From: Rhodovulum sp. 12E13
GTDB lineage: Bacteria > Pseudomonadota > Alphaproteobacteria > Rhodobacterales > Rhodobacteraceae
Reading direction: 5' to 3'
Length of the DNA stretch: 64,000 nucleotides
Assembly: GCF_003340565.1 (NCBI RefSeq)
Contig: NZ_QPLK01000006.1
Span: 62,001 to 126,000 of the forward strand
Shown here: piece by piece, positions 17,588 through 25,670 of the stretch
How positions within the stretch are numbered: position 1 is the first letter of the stretch
Layout of the letters: each line of letters begins with the position of its first letter
Notes under the pieces: model-generated
The model's input: the letters and a program-made list of their open reading frames with translations, nothing else
Databases searched by the model: none
What the model was told of the DNA's origin: nothing
Made by a program: the position numbers and the translations under genes

Positions 17588-18134
17588 GCTCTCGCCGCTC
17601 GTTCTTGCGCCGCCGCTGCTCTTTGCCGGCCTCGCGGCCTTGTTCTACGTCGGCATGAACCGCGAAGACCCTGACGCGCTGCCCTCGGCGCGGGCCGGGC
17701 AACCCGCGCCCGCGGTCGATCTCGTGCCGCTCGGCGACCGGCCGCTGCTGACCGACGCAGTGCTGGAGGAGGGGGGGGCAAAGCTCGTCAACTTCTGGGC
17801 GAGCTGGTGCGGCCCCTGCCGGGCGGAGCACCCGCTGCTGATGGACCTTGCCGAAGAGGGCGTGCCCATCCACGGGGTCAATTACAAGGACGAGGAGCGC
17901 AACGCGCTCGGCTTTCTCGCCGAGCTCGGCACACCTTACGAGACCAATGGCGCCGACCCGTCGGGTCGGACCGGCCTCGAATGGGGCCTCTACGGCGTGC
18001 CCGAGACCTACGTGATCGGCGCCGACGGAACGGTTCTGCTCCGTTATGCCGGCCCGCTCACGCCCGAGGTGATGGAACGCCGGATTCGCCCGGCGCTGGC
18101 CGAGGCCGGCGACACGGCCCCCCCCGTCAACTGA
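17580..18134 (+). CDS. ccmG: Thiol:disulfide interchange protein CcmG/DsbE
   Basis: Membrane-anchored periplasmic thioredoxin-like reductase that keeps apocytochrome c cysteines reduced for heme ligation. The 184-residue product has an N-terminal anchor (about residues 5-26) and a thioredoxin fold with active site WCGPC (76-80). It also has the loop YKDEERNALGFLAELG and the cis-proline segment GVPETYVI, all typical of CcmG. The ATG overlaps the ccmD end. It closes the ccmABCDG group; ccmE, ccmF and ccmH are not in this window. Confidence 0.95.
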   Translation: MARLSPLVLAPPLLFAGLAALFYVGMNREDPDALPSARAGQPAPAVDLVPLGDRPLLTDAVLEEGGAKLVNFWASWCGPCRAEHPLLMDLAEEGVPIHGVNYKDEERNALGFLAELGTPYETNGADPSGRTGLEWGLYGVPETYVIGADGTVLLRYAGPLTPEVMERRIRPALAEAGDTAPPVN

Positions 18135-18310
18135 CCGATCGCGTCACCTGGCCGAACCTGACCCATCGTGCTGCCCTGGCCCGGGGCCGTGTTGTGCTGT
18201 CCTGGCCCGGCGCCGTGTGCCGATCCACGGTCGCCGTGGCCATTATTGCATCAGCAAAATGCGGGCGGCCGGTGCACGTCCGCCCGAGTAGACGCGGGTG
18301 CGGCGGCAGA

Positions 18311-18853
18311 TCAGGCCTCGTTCGCCTCGGCCTTGGGGGCGCTGTTTGCCGGCGCCGCAGCCCGCTTCGCCGTGCCCGATGCGGTGCCGCTCCCCGACGC
18401 GCCGGCGTTCAGCGGATCCTCCTGCCGTTGGACCGAACCCTCGAAATGGGCACCGGACTCGATGGCGATGGTCTTGTGGATGATGTCGCCCTCGACGCGG
18501 GCGGTGGAGGTGAGCCGCACCTTGAGGCCCCGAACGCGCCCCACGATGCGTCCGTTCACCACCACGTCGTCGGCCATGCACTCGCCGCGGATCGTGGCGC
18601 CCTCGCCAACGGTCAGCAGGTGGGCGCGGATGTCGCCCTCGACCGTGCCCTCGACCTGGATGTCGCCGGTCGTCTTGAGGTTGCCGGTGACGGTGAGGTC
18701 GGAGGACAGGATGGATGCCGGCGGCTTCGACTTCGGCGCCGCGGGGCGCGAGTCGGTGCCGGCGGCGGGCGCGTAGGACGGCTCGGCCGTCTTGGGGGCC
18801 TCGCCCTCTCTGGTGCCGGGACCGGGCTCGTTGATTCGGCTCTTAGAAAACAT
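18311..18853 (-). CDS. Bactofilin (polymer-forming cytoskeletal protein)
   Basis: Bactofilins form nucleotide-free filaments on the inner membrane that localise cell-wall enzymes. The 180-residue product has the core right-handed beta-helix (about residues 45-140) built from short repeats such as LTVTGNLKTTGDIQVEGTVEGD, ATIRGECMADDVVVNGRIVG and ARVEGDIIHKTIAIESGAHFEG. Disordered, charged or Ala/Pro-rich tails flank it on both sides, as usual. Its start lies 11 bases inside the upstream M23 peptidase gene on the same strand, so the two are co-transcribed and probably work together on local wall remodelling. Confidence 0.94.
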   Translation of the reverse strand: MFSKSRINEPGPGTREGEAPKTAEPSYAPAAGTDSRPAAPKSKPPASILSSDLTVTGNLKTTGDIQVEGTVEGDIRAHLLTVGEGATIRGECMADDVVVNGRIVGRVRGLKVRLTSTARVEGDIIHKTIAIESGAHFEGSVQRQEDPLNAGASGSGTASGTAKRAAAPANSAPKAEANEA

Positions 18854-20273
18854 CGCGGGCTGCCCTTATGAAGTTCATGGGGTTGATCGGCTCGCCGTTC
18901 ACGCGCGTCTCGTAGTGGAGATGCGTTCCCGTGGACCGTCCGGTGTTGCCCATATCACCGATGCGCTGGCCTTTCACTACCCTTTCGCCGTCGCTCACGC
19001 GGATTCGGCTCATGTGAGCGTAGCGCGTTTCGATGCCGAACTCGTGCTGGATCTTCACGAGCCGCCCGTAGCCCGACAGCCAGCCCGCATGCGTCACCAC
19101 GCCGTCGGCGGTGGCGTAGATCGGCGTGCCGTGCGCCCCGGCAAAATCGGTGCCCGCGTGCAGCCGTCCCCAGCGCTGGCCGAAGCCCGAGGTCAGGCGG
19201 TACCCCGATTTGACCGGCATGGAAAACGGCGCCTTCTCCGCTGCGAGACGGTACAGGTTCATGCGGTCGAGCCCCCTGAGGATGGCGTTGGCGCGCAGCT
19301 CCTCCTCGGTGGGCTCGGCGGCCTTGGTCGAGAAGCTGATCGGCGTAAGCGGGCCACCGGTGCCCGAATAACCTTGCCGCACCGCGTCGAGCAGGCGCTC
19401 GGGCGGCAGGCCGGCGGCCGAGAACATCTTTTCCAGCGGCTCGACCGAGACGGTCAGCGCTTCTTCGAGCTGGGCGAAGATCTTTTCGTTGCGTGCCCGC
19501 GACAGGTCGCGCTCGAACTCCAGCTCCTCGGCGAGCGCCAGGGCCTCGGCGGCCTCGTCGGCCATCCTGTCGCGCTCGGCCGCGGTCGCTTCGAGCGCGG
19601 CGTTGAGGAAGGCGAGCGTCGTCTCCACCTCGGCGAGCTCGGCCTCGCCCTCGGGCCCCGGCATCTCGCCACCCTCGAGCGCCGCGACGAGACGGTCGCG
19701 CTCGCCGCGGGCGGCATCGCGCTCGTCCATCGTGCGGCGCAGGGTGGCCTGGATCACCCCGATGCCCGTTTCCAGCTCGCGTCGCCTGTCCTCGGAGGCG
19801 AGCAGCTGCGACTGCATCACCGAGATCTGCTCGAGCGCGGCGGCGAACCGCTCCTGCGCGGCCCGTGCCTCCTCCGCGCGGGCATCGCGGGCGTCAGAGA
19901 GGGCGTTGAGCCGCTGCTCGTAGAGCGCCTGGTTGCGCAGCGCCTGCTCGCGTGCGTCGCCGGCCGAGATCGAATCCATCAGCAGGATCGCGGTGGCGAT
20001 GATCGCCCAGCCCACCACGGCGGCGGAGCCGAAGATCGCCGCGGCCTGCGTTCCGGGAGAGAGGCGGATGAAGCGGGTCTGGTCGGTATCCGACCTCAGG
20101 TAGAGCCTCTGTTCGGGCAGATAGCCCTCGAGAATGCCGCGGAAGCGGTGTGCCAAGATCCCACGCAAGACCTGTCCCCGTATGTCGCGTCGCTGCTCGA
20201 TCCGGGCGTGGCGCCGTCCCCACGCGGCCGCCCGGTTCACGATCTCGATACGCAAAGCGCCCGCATTGGGCAA
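18843..20273 (-). CDS. M23/LytM-type peptidoglycan endopeptidase with coiled coil
   Basis: Bitopic envelope protein: a short cytosolic N-terminus, one membrane segment (about residues 77-100), a long charged helical coiled coil (about 105-270), and a C-terminal LytM domain with zinc motifs HAGTDFAG, YAHMS and HLHYETRVNGEP. It is expected to cleave peptide cross-links in the periplasm. All catalytic ligands are visible, suggesting an active enzyme rather than an EnvC-type activator. It overlaps the bactofilin gene, and bactofilin-M23 pairs of this kind shape bacterial cells. The start is uncertain: the frame opens with TTG at 20273, and later TTG codons (for example 20168) would drop a poorly structured leader. 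Confidence 0.9.
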   Translation of the reverse strand: MPNAGALRIEIVNRAAAWGRRHARIEQRRDIRGQVLRGILAHRFRGILEGYLPEQRLYLRSDTDQTRFIRLSPGTQAAAIFGSAAVVGWAIIATAILLMDSISAGDAREQALRNQALYEQRLNALSDARDARAEEARAAQERFAAALEQISVMQSQLLASEDRRRELETGIGVIQATLRRTMDERDAARGERDRLVAALEGGEMPGPEGEAELAEVETTLAFLNAALEATAAERDRMADEAAEALALAEELEFERDLSRARNEKIFAQLEEALTVSVEPLEKMFSAAGLPPERLLDAVRQGYSGTGGPLTPISFSTKAAEPTEEELRANAILRGLDRMNLYRLAAEKAPFSMPVKSGYRLTSGFGQRWGRLHAGTDFAGAHGTPIYATADGVVTHAGWLSGYGRLVKIQHEFGIETRYAHMSRIRVSDGERVVKGQRIGDMGNTGRSTGTHLHYETRVNGEPINPMNFIRAARDVF

Positions 20274-20391
20274 GTTGGCTGTCCAATTCCGGCCTCAAGA
20301 GGCCCGAAATCGGCGGCTTGCCGCCGAAAGCGCGGCCGCAGAGCCACGCCAAGGCGGCCACTCGTCGAGCGTGGCGCGCGGCGGTTCGGCG

Positions 20392-21201
20392 TCAGGCGCC
20401 GCCCGCGAGCGGCCAGTAGAAATCGGGGGGCAGGCCGGCCTCGGCGCGCTTTTCCTCGTTGAAAGGCGGCTTTGTGCCGCCGCGGAAGTAGCGGCGCACG
20501 AGGGCGTGGAACGTCTCGGTCGGGTCGAGGCCGTCGCGCCCGCACAGCCAGTTGAACCATTTCGAGCCGTAGGCGACGTGGTGGACTTCCTCTGCGTAGA
20601 TGACCTCGAGCGCGGCGACCGCCTCCTCGGCGCCCGCTTTCCGGAAGATGTCGATCATGCCTGGCGTCACGTCGAGCCCGCGCGCCTCGAGCACCATCGG
20701 CACCACCGCGAGCCGGCCGAGCAGGTCGCCCGCGGTGTCCTCGGCCGCGCGCCACATGCCCGCATGGGCGGGCAGGGCGCCGTAGTCGCTGCCCATCGCC
20801 GCGAGGCAGTCGCAGACGAGGTTGAAGTGCTTCGCCTCCTCGTCGCCCGCGCGCACCCAGTCGTCGAAGAACGACAGCGGCACTGGGGCATCGGCGAACC
20901 GCGCGACCACGTCCCAGTGCAGGTCGACCGCGTTGAGCTCGATATGGGCGACGGCGTGCAGCAGCGCGATGCGGCCCGCCTCGGTCCCCGGTCGGCGCCT
21001 GGGCACGTCGCGCGGGTCGAGCAGCTCGGGCCGCTCCGGCCGGGCGGGGCGGTCGGGCGGGCGCGCCTGACCCAGCGGGATCGTGCGCCCCGCGGCCCGT
21101 GCCTCGGCCCAGGTGGCGGCATGGGCGCGGGCGCGGGCGGTCTTTTCTCGCCCGTCGGCGGTCGTGAGCACGTCGACGGCCATCTCGGTGAGGGTCTGCA
21201 T
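20392..21201 (-). CDS. DUF455 ferritin-like protein
   Basis: A 269-residue cytosolic protein of the DUF455 family with a ferritin-like four-helix fold. Likely di-metal ligands are visible in AVAHIELNAVDLHWD, AGDEEAKHFNL, VLEARGLD and YAEEVHHVAYG, the Glu/His pattern of a carboxylate-bridged di-iron or di-manganese site. It is the last gene of the minus-strand corrinoid/one-carbon operon, 84 bases after the corrinoid reactivase gene. Its reaction is unknown. Distant similarity of the fold to MiaE-type hydroxylases is possible, but nothing here shows a tRNA substrate. Its association with the operon may be functional or just positional. Confidence 0.85.
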   Translation of the reverse strand: MQTLTEMAVDVLTTADGREKTARARAHAATWAEARAAGRTIPLGQARPPDRPARPERPELLDPRDVPRRRPGTEAGRIALLHAVAHIELNAVDLHWDVVARFADAPVPLSFFDDWVRAGDEEAKHFNLVCDCLAAMGSDYGALPAHAGMWRAAEDTAGDLLGRLAVVPMVLEARGLDVTPGMIDIFRKAGAEEAVAALEVIYAEEVHHVAYGSKWFNWLCGRDGLDPTETFHALVRRYFRGGTKPPFNEEKRAEAGLPPDFYWPLAGGA

Positions 21202-21285
21202 GATCGGGGCTCTCGCGTGGCTGTGGGCTGCATCGCCCGGGGCCGATACACGGCCCGCCCGCGCGAGGGAACCGTGCGGGCCGCC

Positions 21286-23325
21286 TCAGGCCCTGCGCCG
21301 CCGCCGTCGCCCGCCCGCGGCCTCGCCGCCGCCGGTATTGAACGACACGTCCGGCAGCGGCACGATGCTGGCAAGTTCGGGGAACGGGTCGACCGAGTGG
21401 GGCAGCGCGTTGGCCGCCACGAAATGCTCCTGGAAGCGGGGCTCGATCGCAGTCTCGATCTTGGTGATCCGGCGCACCGTTCGTTCTATCTCGGCCCGGA
21501 GCCGCCGGTTGAGCAGCGCCATGCGCGCGCCGGTGCCGGCGGCGTTGCCGGCCGAGGTGACGTGTTCGAGCTTCGCGTCGGGGATCATGCCGAGCACCAT
21601 GGCGTGCCTCGGCGAGATATGCGCGCCGAAGGCGCCGGCGAGCACGATGCGCTCCACCCGGTCGACGCCGCGCGCATCCATCAGCAGGCGCGCGCCGGCA
21701 TAGAGCGCCGACTTGGCGAGCTGGATCGCGCGGATGTCGCCCTGCGTGACGGCGATGCGGGGCCCGCCCGCCGCGCTGTCGTCGTGGATCAGGTAGGCGT
21801 GCGTGCGCCCCTCGGCGACGCAGCGCGGGGTGCCGACCTGCTCGGCCGACCCGATCAGGCCGCTCGCGTCGACGATGCCCGCCATGCGCATCTCGGCCAC
21901 GGCCTCGATGATCCCCGAGCCGCAGATGCCCGTCACGCCCCCCGGCCCGACGGCCTCGGCGAAGCCCGGCTCGTCGGACCAAAGCTCGCAGCCGATCACG
22001 CGGAAGCGCGGCGCCTTCGTGGCGGGGTCGATCTCGATCCGCTCGATGGCGCCGGGCGCGGCGCGCTGGCCTGCGCTGACCTGCGCCCCCTCGAAGGCGG
22101 GGCCGGTGGGCGACGAGCAGGCGAGCACCCCCTCGCGGTCGCCCAGCAGGATCTCGGCGTTGGTGCCGACATCGACGATCAGGGTGAGGGCGTCGGCCTT
22201 GTCGGGCGCCTCCGACAGCACCACCGCGGCGGCATCGGCACCGACATGACCGGCGATGCACGGCAGGATGTGTGCGCGCGCGCCGCGGCTGATCGCGGCC
22301 AGGCCAAGCTCGGACGCCGCGAGGCTCACCGCGTCGGATGTGGCCAGAGCGAAGGGCGCCTGGCCGAGCTCCACCGGGTCGATGCCCAGCAGAAGGTGGT
22401 GCATGACCGGGTTGCAGACGATCACCGCCTCGACGACCGTGCGGGGATCGACCTGCGCCTCCTCGGCGATGGCGCCGGCGAGCTCGTCGAGCGCGGCGCG
22501 CACCGCGACGGTCATCTCGCCCGCGCCGCCCGCGTTCATCATCGCGTAGGAGACGCGGCTCATCAGATCCTCGCCGAAGCGAATCTGCGGGTTCATCACG
22601 CCCGACGAGGCGAGAACGCGGCCCGTGACCAGCTCGCACAGATGCGCGGCAATGGTGGTCGAGCCGAGATCGATGGCGAGGCCGTGCAGCGGCCCCTCGA
22701 CGAAGCCGGGCCAGACGTCGACGATGGTCGCCGGCCCGTCGGGCTCTGGCTGGTGAAGGGCGACGGTGACCTGCCAGCCGCCCTTGCGCAGAACCGGCTG
22801 AAGGCGGGCGAGCACCGGCAGCGGGCACTCGGCGCGCTCGATGCCCCAGCTCTCGCGCAGTGCGACGCGCAGGCGCTGCAGGTCGCCGGCCGGGTCGTGC
22901 ATGTCGGGTTCGGGAACCTCGACGAAGGCAAGCCGTGTCGCGGGGGCCATCTCGATCGCGCGCTCCGTCGCTGCCTTGCGCACGACCTGCCGGTGCACCT
23001 GGCTCTCGGCGGGGATGTCGATCACCACGTCGCCCTGGATGGTCGCCTGGCAGCCGAGGCGCCGCCCGGGTCTCAGGCCCCGCTTGTCGTGGTAACGCTG
23101 CTCGACTGCGTTCCATTCCGAGAGCGCGCCCTCGCGGGAGATCACCGCGTGCTTGGCGAAGTCGCCGAAGGCGGGCGCGACTTGGCAGCGCGAACAGATT
23201 CCGCGCCCGCCGCAGACCGAGTCGAGGTCGACGCCGAGGCGGCGCGCGGCAGCGAGCAAGGGCGTGCCCACCGGGAACCTGCCCCGCTTGCCCGATGGGG
23301 TGAACACGAGGAGCGGATCCGTCAT
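21286..23325 (-). CDS. Corrinoid activation protein, RACo/RamA-like (2Fe-2S + ASKHA, DUF4445)
   Basis: ATP-dependent reductase that restores oxidised Co(II) corrinoid to the active Co(I) state. The 679-residue product has an N-terminal plant-type ferredoxin domain with cysteines 38, 44, 47 and 92 (VCGGRGICSRCQ, then GCQA), matching the 2Fe-2S spacing. A linker follows, then an ASKHA-type ATPase domain with GLAIDLGSTTIAAHLC, LIVDVGTNAEILLG, CSSPTGPAFEGAQ, GICGSGI and VLAGAFGAHI. The ATG at 23325 was chosen because 13 further upstream residues lie in the palindromic spacer. A methyltransferase gene is in the same operon and the corrinoid protein is at 56 kb, so it most likely reactivates the split methionine synthase. 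Confidence 0.93.
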   Translation of the reverse strand: MTDPLLVFTPSGKRGRFPVGTPLLAAARRLGVDLDSVCGGRGICSRCQVAPAFGDFAKHAVISREGALSEWNAVEQRYHDKRGLRPGRRLGCQATIQGDVVIDIPAESQVHRQVVRKAATERAIEMAPATRLAFVEVPEPDMHDPAGDLQRLRVALRESWGIERAECPLPVLARLQPVLRKGGWQVTVALHQPEPDGPATIVDVWPGFVEGPLHGLAIDLGSTTIAAHLCELVTGRVLASSGVMNPQIRFGEDLMSRVSYAMMNAGGAGEMTVAVRAALDELAGAIAEEAQVDPRTVVEAVIVCNPVMHHLLLGIDPVELGQAPFALATSDAVSLAASELGLAAISRGARAHILPCIAGHVGADAAAVVLSEAPDKADALTLIVDVGTNAEILLGDREGVLACSSPTGPAFEGAQVSAGQRAAPGAIERIEIDPATKAPRFRVIGCELWSDEPGFAEAVGPGGVTGICGSGIIEAVAEMRMAGIVDASGLIGSAEQVGTPRCVAEGRTHAYLIHDDSAAGGPRIAVTQGDIRAIQLAKSALYAGARLLMDARGVDRVERIVLAGAFGAHISPRHAMVLGMIPDAKLEHVTSAGNAAGTGARMALLNRRLRAEIERTVRRITKIETAIEPRFQEHFVAANALPHSVDPFPELASIVPLPDVSFNTGGGEAAGGRRRRRRA

Positions 23326-23347
23326 GAGCGGCCCCGGGACCGGGCCC

Positions 23348-23373
23348 CCAAAATTCTTGGCCAAGAATTTTGG
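23348..23373. repeat. Perfect 26-bp palindrome
   Basis: Arms CCAAAATTCTTGG and CCAAGAATTTTGG meet with no spacer, so the whole 26 bases are self-complementary. It lies 23 bases before the RACo start codon and is AT-rich in a GC-rich genome. It is followed by GGTTAACC and a second palindrome. It could be a protein-binding site or an RNA hairpin. Confidence 0.8.
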
Positions 23374-23376
23374 TTA

Positions 23377-23402
23377 ACCAGAATATTGGGCAATATTCTG
23401 GT
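23377..23402. repeat. Second inverted repeat, 12-bp arms
   Basis: ACCAGAATATTG and CAATATTCTGGT flank a GG centre, with no mismatch. It touches the stop codon of the 79-residue gene, placing a hairpin exactly between two operon genes. Without a T-tract it is not a standard terminator; attenuation or transcript processing is possible. Confidence 0.8.
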
Positions 23403-23641
23403 CAGCAGATCACCGTCATGTGCCCGCGATTGCAGAGGATGACGAACTGTCCGCCAACCTCGACCATGTGAAACCCGCGCCGTCGCACCTCCAGTTCGAG
23501 GCGATCGCGGCCCAGATGCCGCTCGACGTCGCTCACTTTCCGGCGCACCACGCCGCCGGTCTGCGCCGCCTTGGCGGAGAAGATCTGCTCCAGCCAGTGC
23601 TGACTGGCCGACGTGACGGGGGGCGCTGGCATCATGTTCAT
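23402..23641 (-). CDS. Conserved-looking 79-residue protein in corrinoid operon, function unknown
   Basis: A small soluble protein with no signal or membrane segment. Residues 12-70 look like a compact domain (SQHWLEQIFSAKAAQTGGVVRRKVSDVERHLG, then LELEVRRRGFHMVEVGGQFVILC); the C-terminus ends NRGHMTVIC with two cysteines in the last ten or so residues. It sits between the pterin-binding methyltransferase and the RACo-type reactivase, so a role in cobalamin transfer or reactivation is a fair guess but unproven. Database names of the phosphoribosylanthranilate-isomerase kind, if found for homologues, would not fit its size. Upstream is a CtrA-like box; downstream are two palindromes. Confidence 0.75.
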   Translation of the reverse strand: MNMMPAPPVTSASQHWLEQIFSAKAAQTGGVVRRKVSDVERHLGRDRLELEVRRRGFHMVEVGGQFVILCNRGHMTVIC

Positions 23642-23661
23642 GTTGCCAGACTGACCCGACC

Positions 23662-23680
23662 ATGGTTAACGCCATGCTAA
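23662..23680 (-). promoter_or_regulatory. CtrA-like box inside the corrinoid operon
   Basis: On the minus strand this reads TTAG, seven bases, TTAACCAT, one mismatch from TTAA-N7-TTAA and with the same CCAT extension as the site before ctrA. It fills the 42-base spacer between the methyltransferase stop and the small-protein ATG. It could be a chance match, or place the small protein and RACo under cell-cycle control. Confidence 0.3.
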
Positions 23681-23683
23681 CCG

Positions 23684-24649
23684 TCATGCGCTGCGCCGCC
23701 GGCCGCGGCGGCCGCCCCGGCCGGCGCCTGCGTCCGCGGCGGCGCGGGCGGCGTCGGGAAAGCTTGCGCCCGCGTTTACCGCTTCCGCGACGCGCGAGAA
23801 GCCGATCCACCGGCCCCCGTTCGGGTCGTGATCCATCAACAGGTTCGCCGCGCGGATCGCCTCCATCTCGACCAGGCGCACCGGGTTCATGATGGCAGAC
23901 GTCATGCCTGCCCCGATCGCCATCGGCAGGAACGCCGCGTTGATCCCGTGCCGGTTCGGCAGCCCGAAGGAGATGTTGGAGGCGCCGCAGGTCGTGTTCA
24001 CGCCCAGCTCGTCGCGCAGCCGCCGCACAAGGGTGAAGACCTGCCGCCCGGCGCTGGCCATCGCGCCCACGGGCATCACCAGCGGGTCGACCACGATGTC
24101 GTGCGGCCTGATGCCGTGATCCGCGGCGCGCTCGACGATCTTCTTCGCCACGGCGAAGCGCACGTCCGGGTCCTCGCTGATCCCGGTGTCGTCGTTCGAG
24201 ATCGCCACGACCGGCACGTCGTATTTCTTGACAAGCGGCAGGATCGCCTCCAGCCGCTCCTCCTCGCCGGTCACCGAGTTCAGCAGCGGGCGTCCCTCGA
24301 CCTCCTCCAGACCAGCCTCGAGCGCGGCAGGAACGGACGAGTCGATGCAGAGCGGCACGTCGACCAGCGCCATCACCGTGCGCAGCACCTGCCGCATCAG
24401 CGGCGGCTCGGTCTGGTTGGGGTCAGGGTTGGAATTGTAGACGACCCCCGCGTTGATATCGAGGACCATCGCCCCGCAGGCGACCTGCTCCAGCGCGTCC
24501 TTCTCGACGGTCGAGAAATCGCCCGCCTCCAGTTCGGCGGCCAGCTTCTTGCGGCCGGTGGGATTGATCCGCTCTCCGATCACGCAGAACGGCTCGTCGA
24601 AGCCGATGGTGACGGTGCGGGTCCTGCTCTCGACGACGGTGCGCGCCAT
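23684..24649 (-). CDS. Methyltetrahydrofolate:corrinoid methyltransferase (pterin-binding domain)
   Basis: Corresponds to the folate-binding domain of MetH: transfers the methyl of 5-methyl-tetrahydrofolate to Co(I) cobalamin on a carrier protein. The 321-residue product is a TIM barrel of the pterin-binding family with GERINPTG (25-32), LDINAG (63-68), CIDSS (101-105), NSVTGEE (124-130), SNDDTG (152-157), DPLVMPVGA and SNISFGLPNR. It has no cobalamin or homocysteine domain, so partners in trans are required: the candidates are the B12 protein at 56 kb and the homocysteine enzyme at 59-60 kb. The C-terminal tail is Ala/Gly/Arg-rich. The ATG at 24649 gives a start just before the domain. Confidence 0.92.
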   Translation of the reverse strand: MARTVVESRTRTVTIGFDEPFCVIGERINPTGRKKLAAELEAGDFSTVEKDALEQVACGAMVLDINAGVVYNSNPDPNQTEPPLMRQVLRTVMALVDVPLCIDSSVPAALEAGLEEVEGRPLLNSVTGEEERLEAILPLVKKYDVPVVAISNDDTGISEDPDVRFAVAKKIVERAADHGIRPHDIVVDPLVMPVGAMASAGRQVFTLVRRLRDELGVNTTCGASNISFGLPNRHGINAAFLPMAIGAGMTSAIMNPVRLVEMEAIRAANLLMDHDPNGGRWIGFSRVAEAVNAGASFPDAARAAADAGAGRGGRRGRRRSA

Positions 24650-24692
24650 TCTTGTCTCTTTCGCAGTCTCTGGGCCCTTGAGGGCGGGGGGG

Positions 24693-25619
24693 TCAGCGGG
24701 CGGCGGCTTCGCGCGGGCCCGGCGCGGCGGCGAGCAGGCGCGCCGCCCACTCCGCCGAGGCGGCGATGCCGCCGAGCGGGAAGACGTGGACCTGCGCGAC
24801 CTGGAAGGCCGGATCGGCCCGCTTGTGCGCTGCCAGCTCGCCCAGCATCTCGTTGGGCTCGTAGGGCTTGACCAGCTTCGTGACGTCCTTCGCGCGCCGC
24901 TGCAGCACGCGCAGCGAGGGGCCGACGCCGCAGGCGATGGCATACTTGATCATCGTCTGCAGCTTCGCCGGGCCGGCCACGCCCACATGGATCGGCAGGT
25001 CGATGCCCTCGCGCCGCAGCCGGTCGGCCCACGCCACGATCGGTGCCGCTTCGAAGGCGAACTGGGTGACCAGCCCCATCTGCGCGTCGGTGCGCTCGGA
25101 GAACGCCTGCTTCCAGCGCAGCGCCTCGGTCACGCCCCGCTCGCCGCCATCGGGGTCGATGTCGCGGTTCCCCTCGGGGTGGCCGGCCACGTGAAGCCGG
25201 GTGAAGCCGGCCTTGTCGAACAGCCCCGTCTCGAGCAGCTGCATCGACGAGTGCAGCGCACCGGCAGGCTGCGCCTCGCCGCCGGCGAGCAGCAACGCCT
25301 CGCGCACGCCCGCCTCGCCCTGATACCGGGCGATCCAGTCATCGAGCGTGGCGATGTCGGGGATGTTGCGCGCAGGAAAATGCGGCATCACCTCGTAGCC
25401 CGCGCGCGCCAGCCGCTTCGCCGTCGCCACCATGTCGTCGATGGGGGTGCCGGCGATATGGGCGATGTAGACTCGCGTGGCCTCGGGCAGGAGCGCGTGG
25501 AAATCGGCTACCTTCGCGGCCGTGCGCGGCATCACCTCGATCGAGTAGCCCTCGAGGAAGGCCGCTGTGGCGGCCGGCGTGGGCGCGGGGTCGCGCATCT
25601 TGAAGCTCAGCAGGGCCAT
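24693..25619 (-). CDS. metF: Methylenetetrahydrofolate reductase
   Basis: Flavoenzyme of the MTHFR family, which reduces 5,10-methylene-THF to 5-methyl-THF. The 308-residue product is an alpha/beta barrel with YSIEVMPRTAAKV near residues 25-37, AHIAGTPID (a substrate-loop region), LLLAGGEAQPAG, HPEGNRDID and TQFAFEAAPIVAW, which follow the family order although it is divergent from E. coli MetF. It is adjacent to the methyltransferase that uses methyl-THF, so the operon both makes and uses the methyl donor. In organisms degrading methylated compounds such a divergent MTHFR may run in the oxidative direction; direction cannot be read from sequence. Confidence 0.88.
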   Translation of the reverse strand: MALLSFKMRDPAPTPAATAAFLEGYSIEVMPRTAAKVADFHALLPEATRVYIAHIAGTPIDDMVATAKRLARAGYEVMPHFPARNIPDIATLDDWIARYQGEAGVREALLLAGGEAQPAGALHSSMQLLETGLFDKAGFTRLHVAGHPEGNRDIDPDGGERGVTEALRWKQAFSERTDAQMGLVTQFAFEAAPIVAWADRLRREGIDLPIHVGVAGPAKLQTMIKYAIACGVGPSLRVLQRRAKDVTKLVKPYEPNEMLGELAAHKRADPAFQVAQVHVFPLGGIAASAEWAARLLAAAPGPREAAAR

Positions 25620-25670
25620 CGGGGCCTCCCATGCAACGGTGGGGTCAGGGTGTCGGTCCGCTCGCGGTGC

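Noticed and set aside
20134-23442. Very long open frames on the plus strand opposite RACo and DUF455
   Set aside because: They are antisense shadows caused by high GC and third-position bias; the minus-strand proteins show real domain motifs.
23402-23641. Calling the 79-residue protein a phosphoribosylanthranilate isomerase
   Set aside because: It is far too short for a TIM barrel and shows no catalytic or phosphate-binding motif of TrpF.
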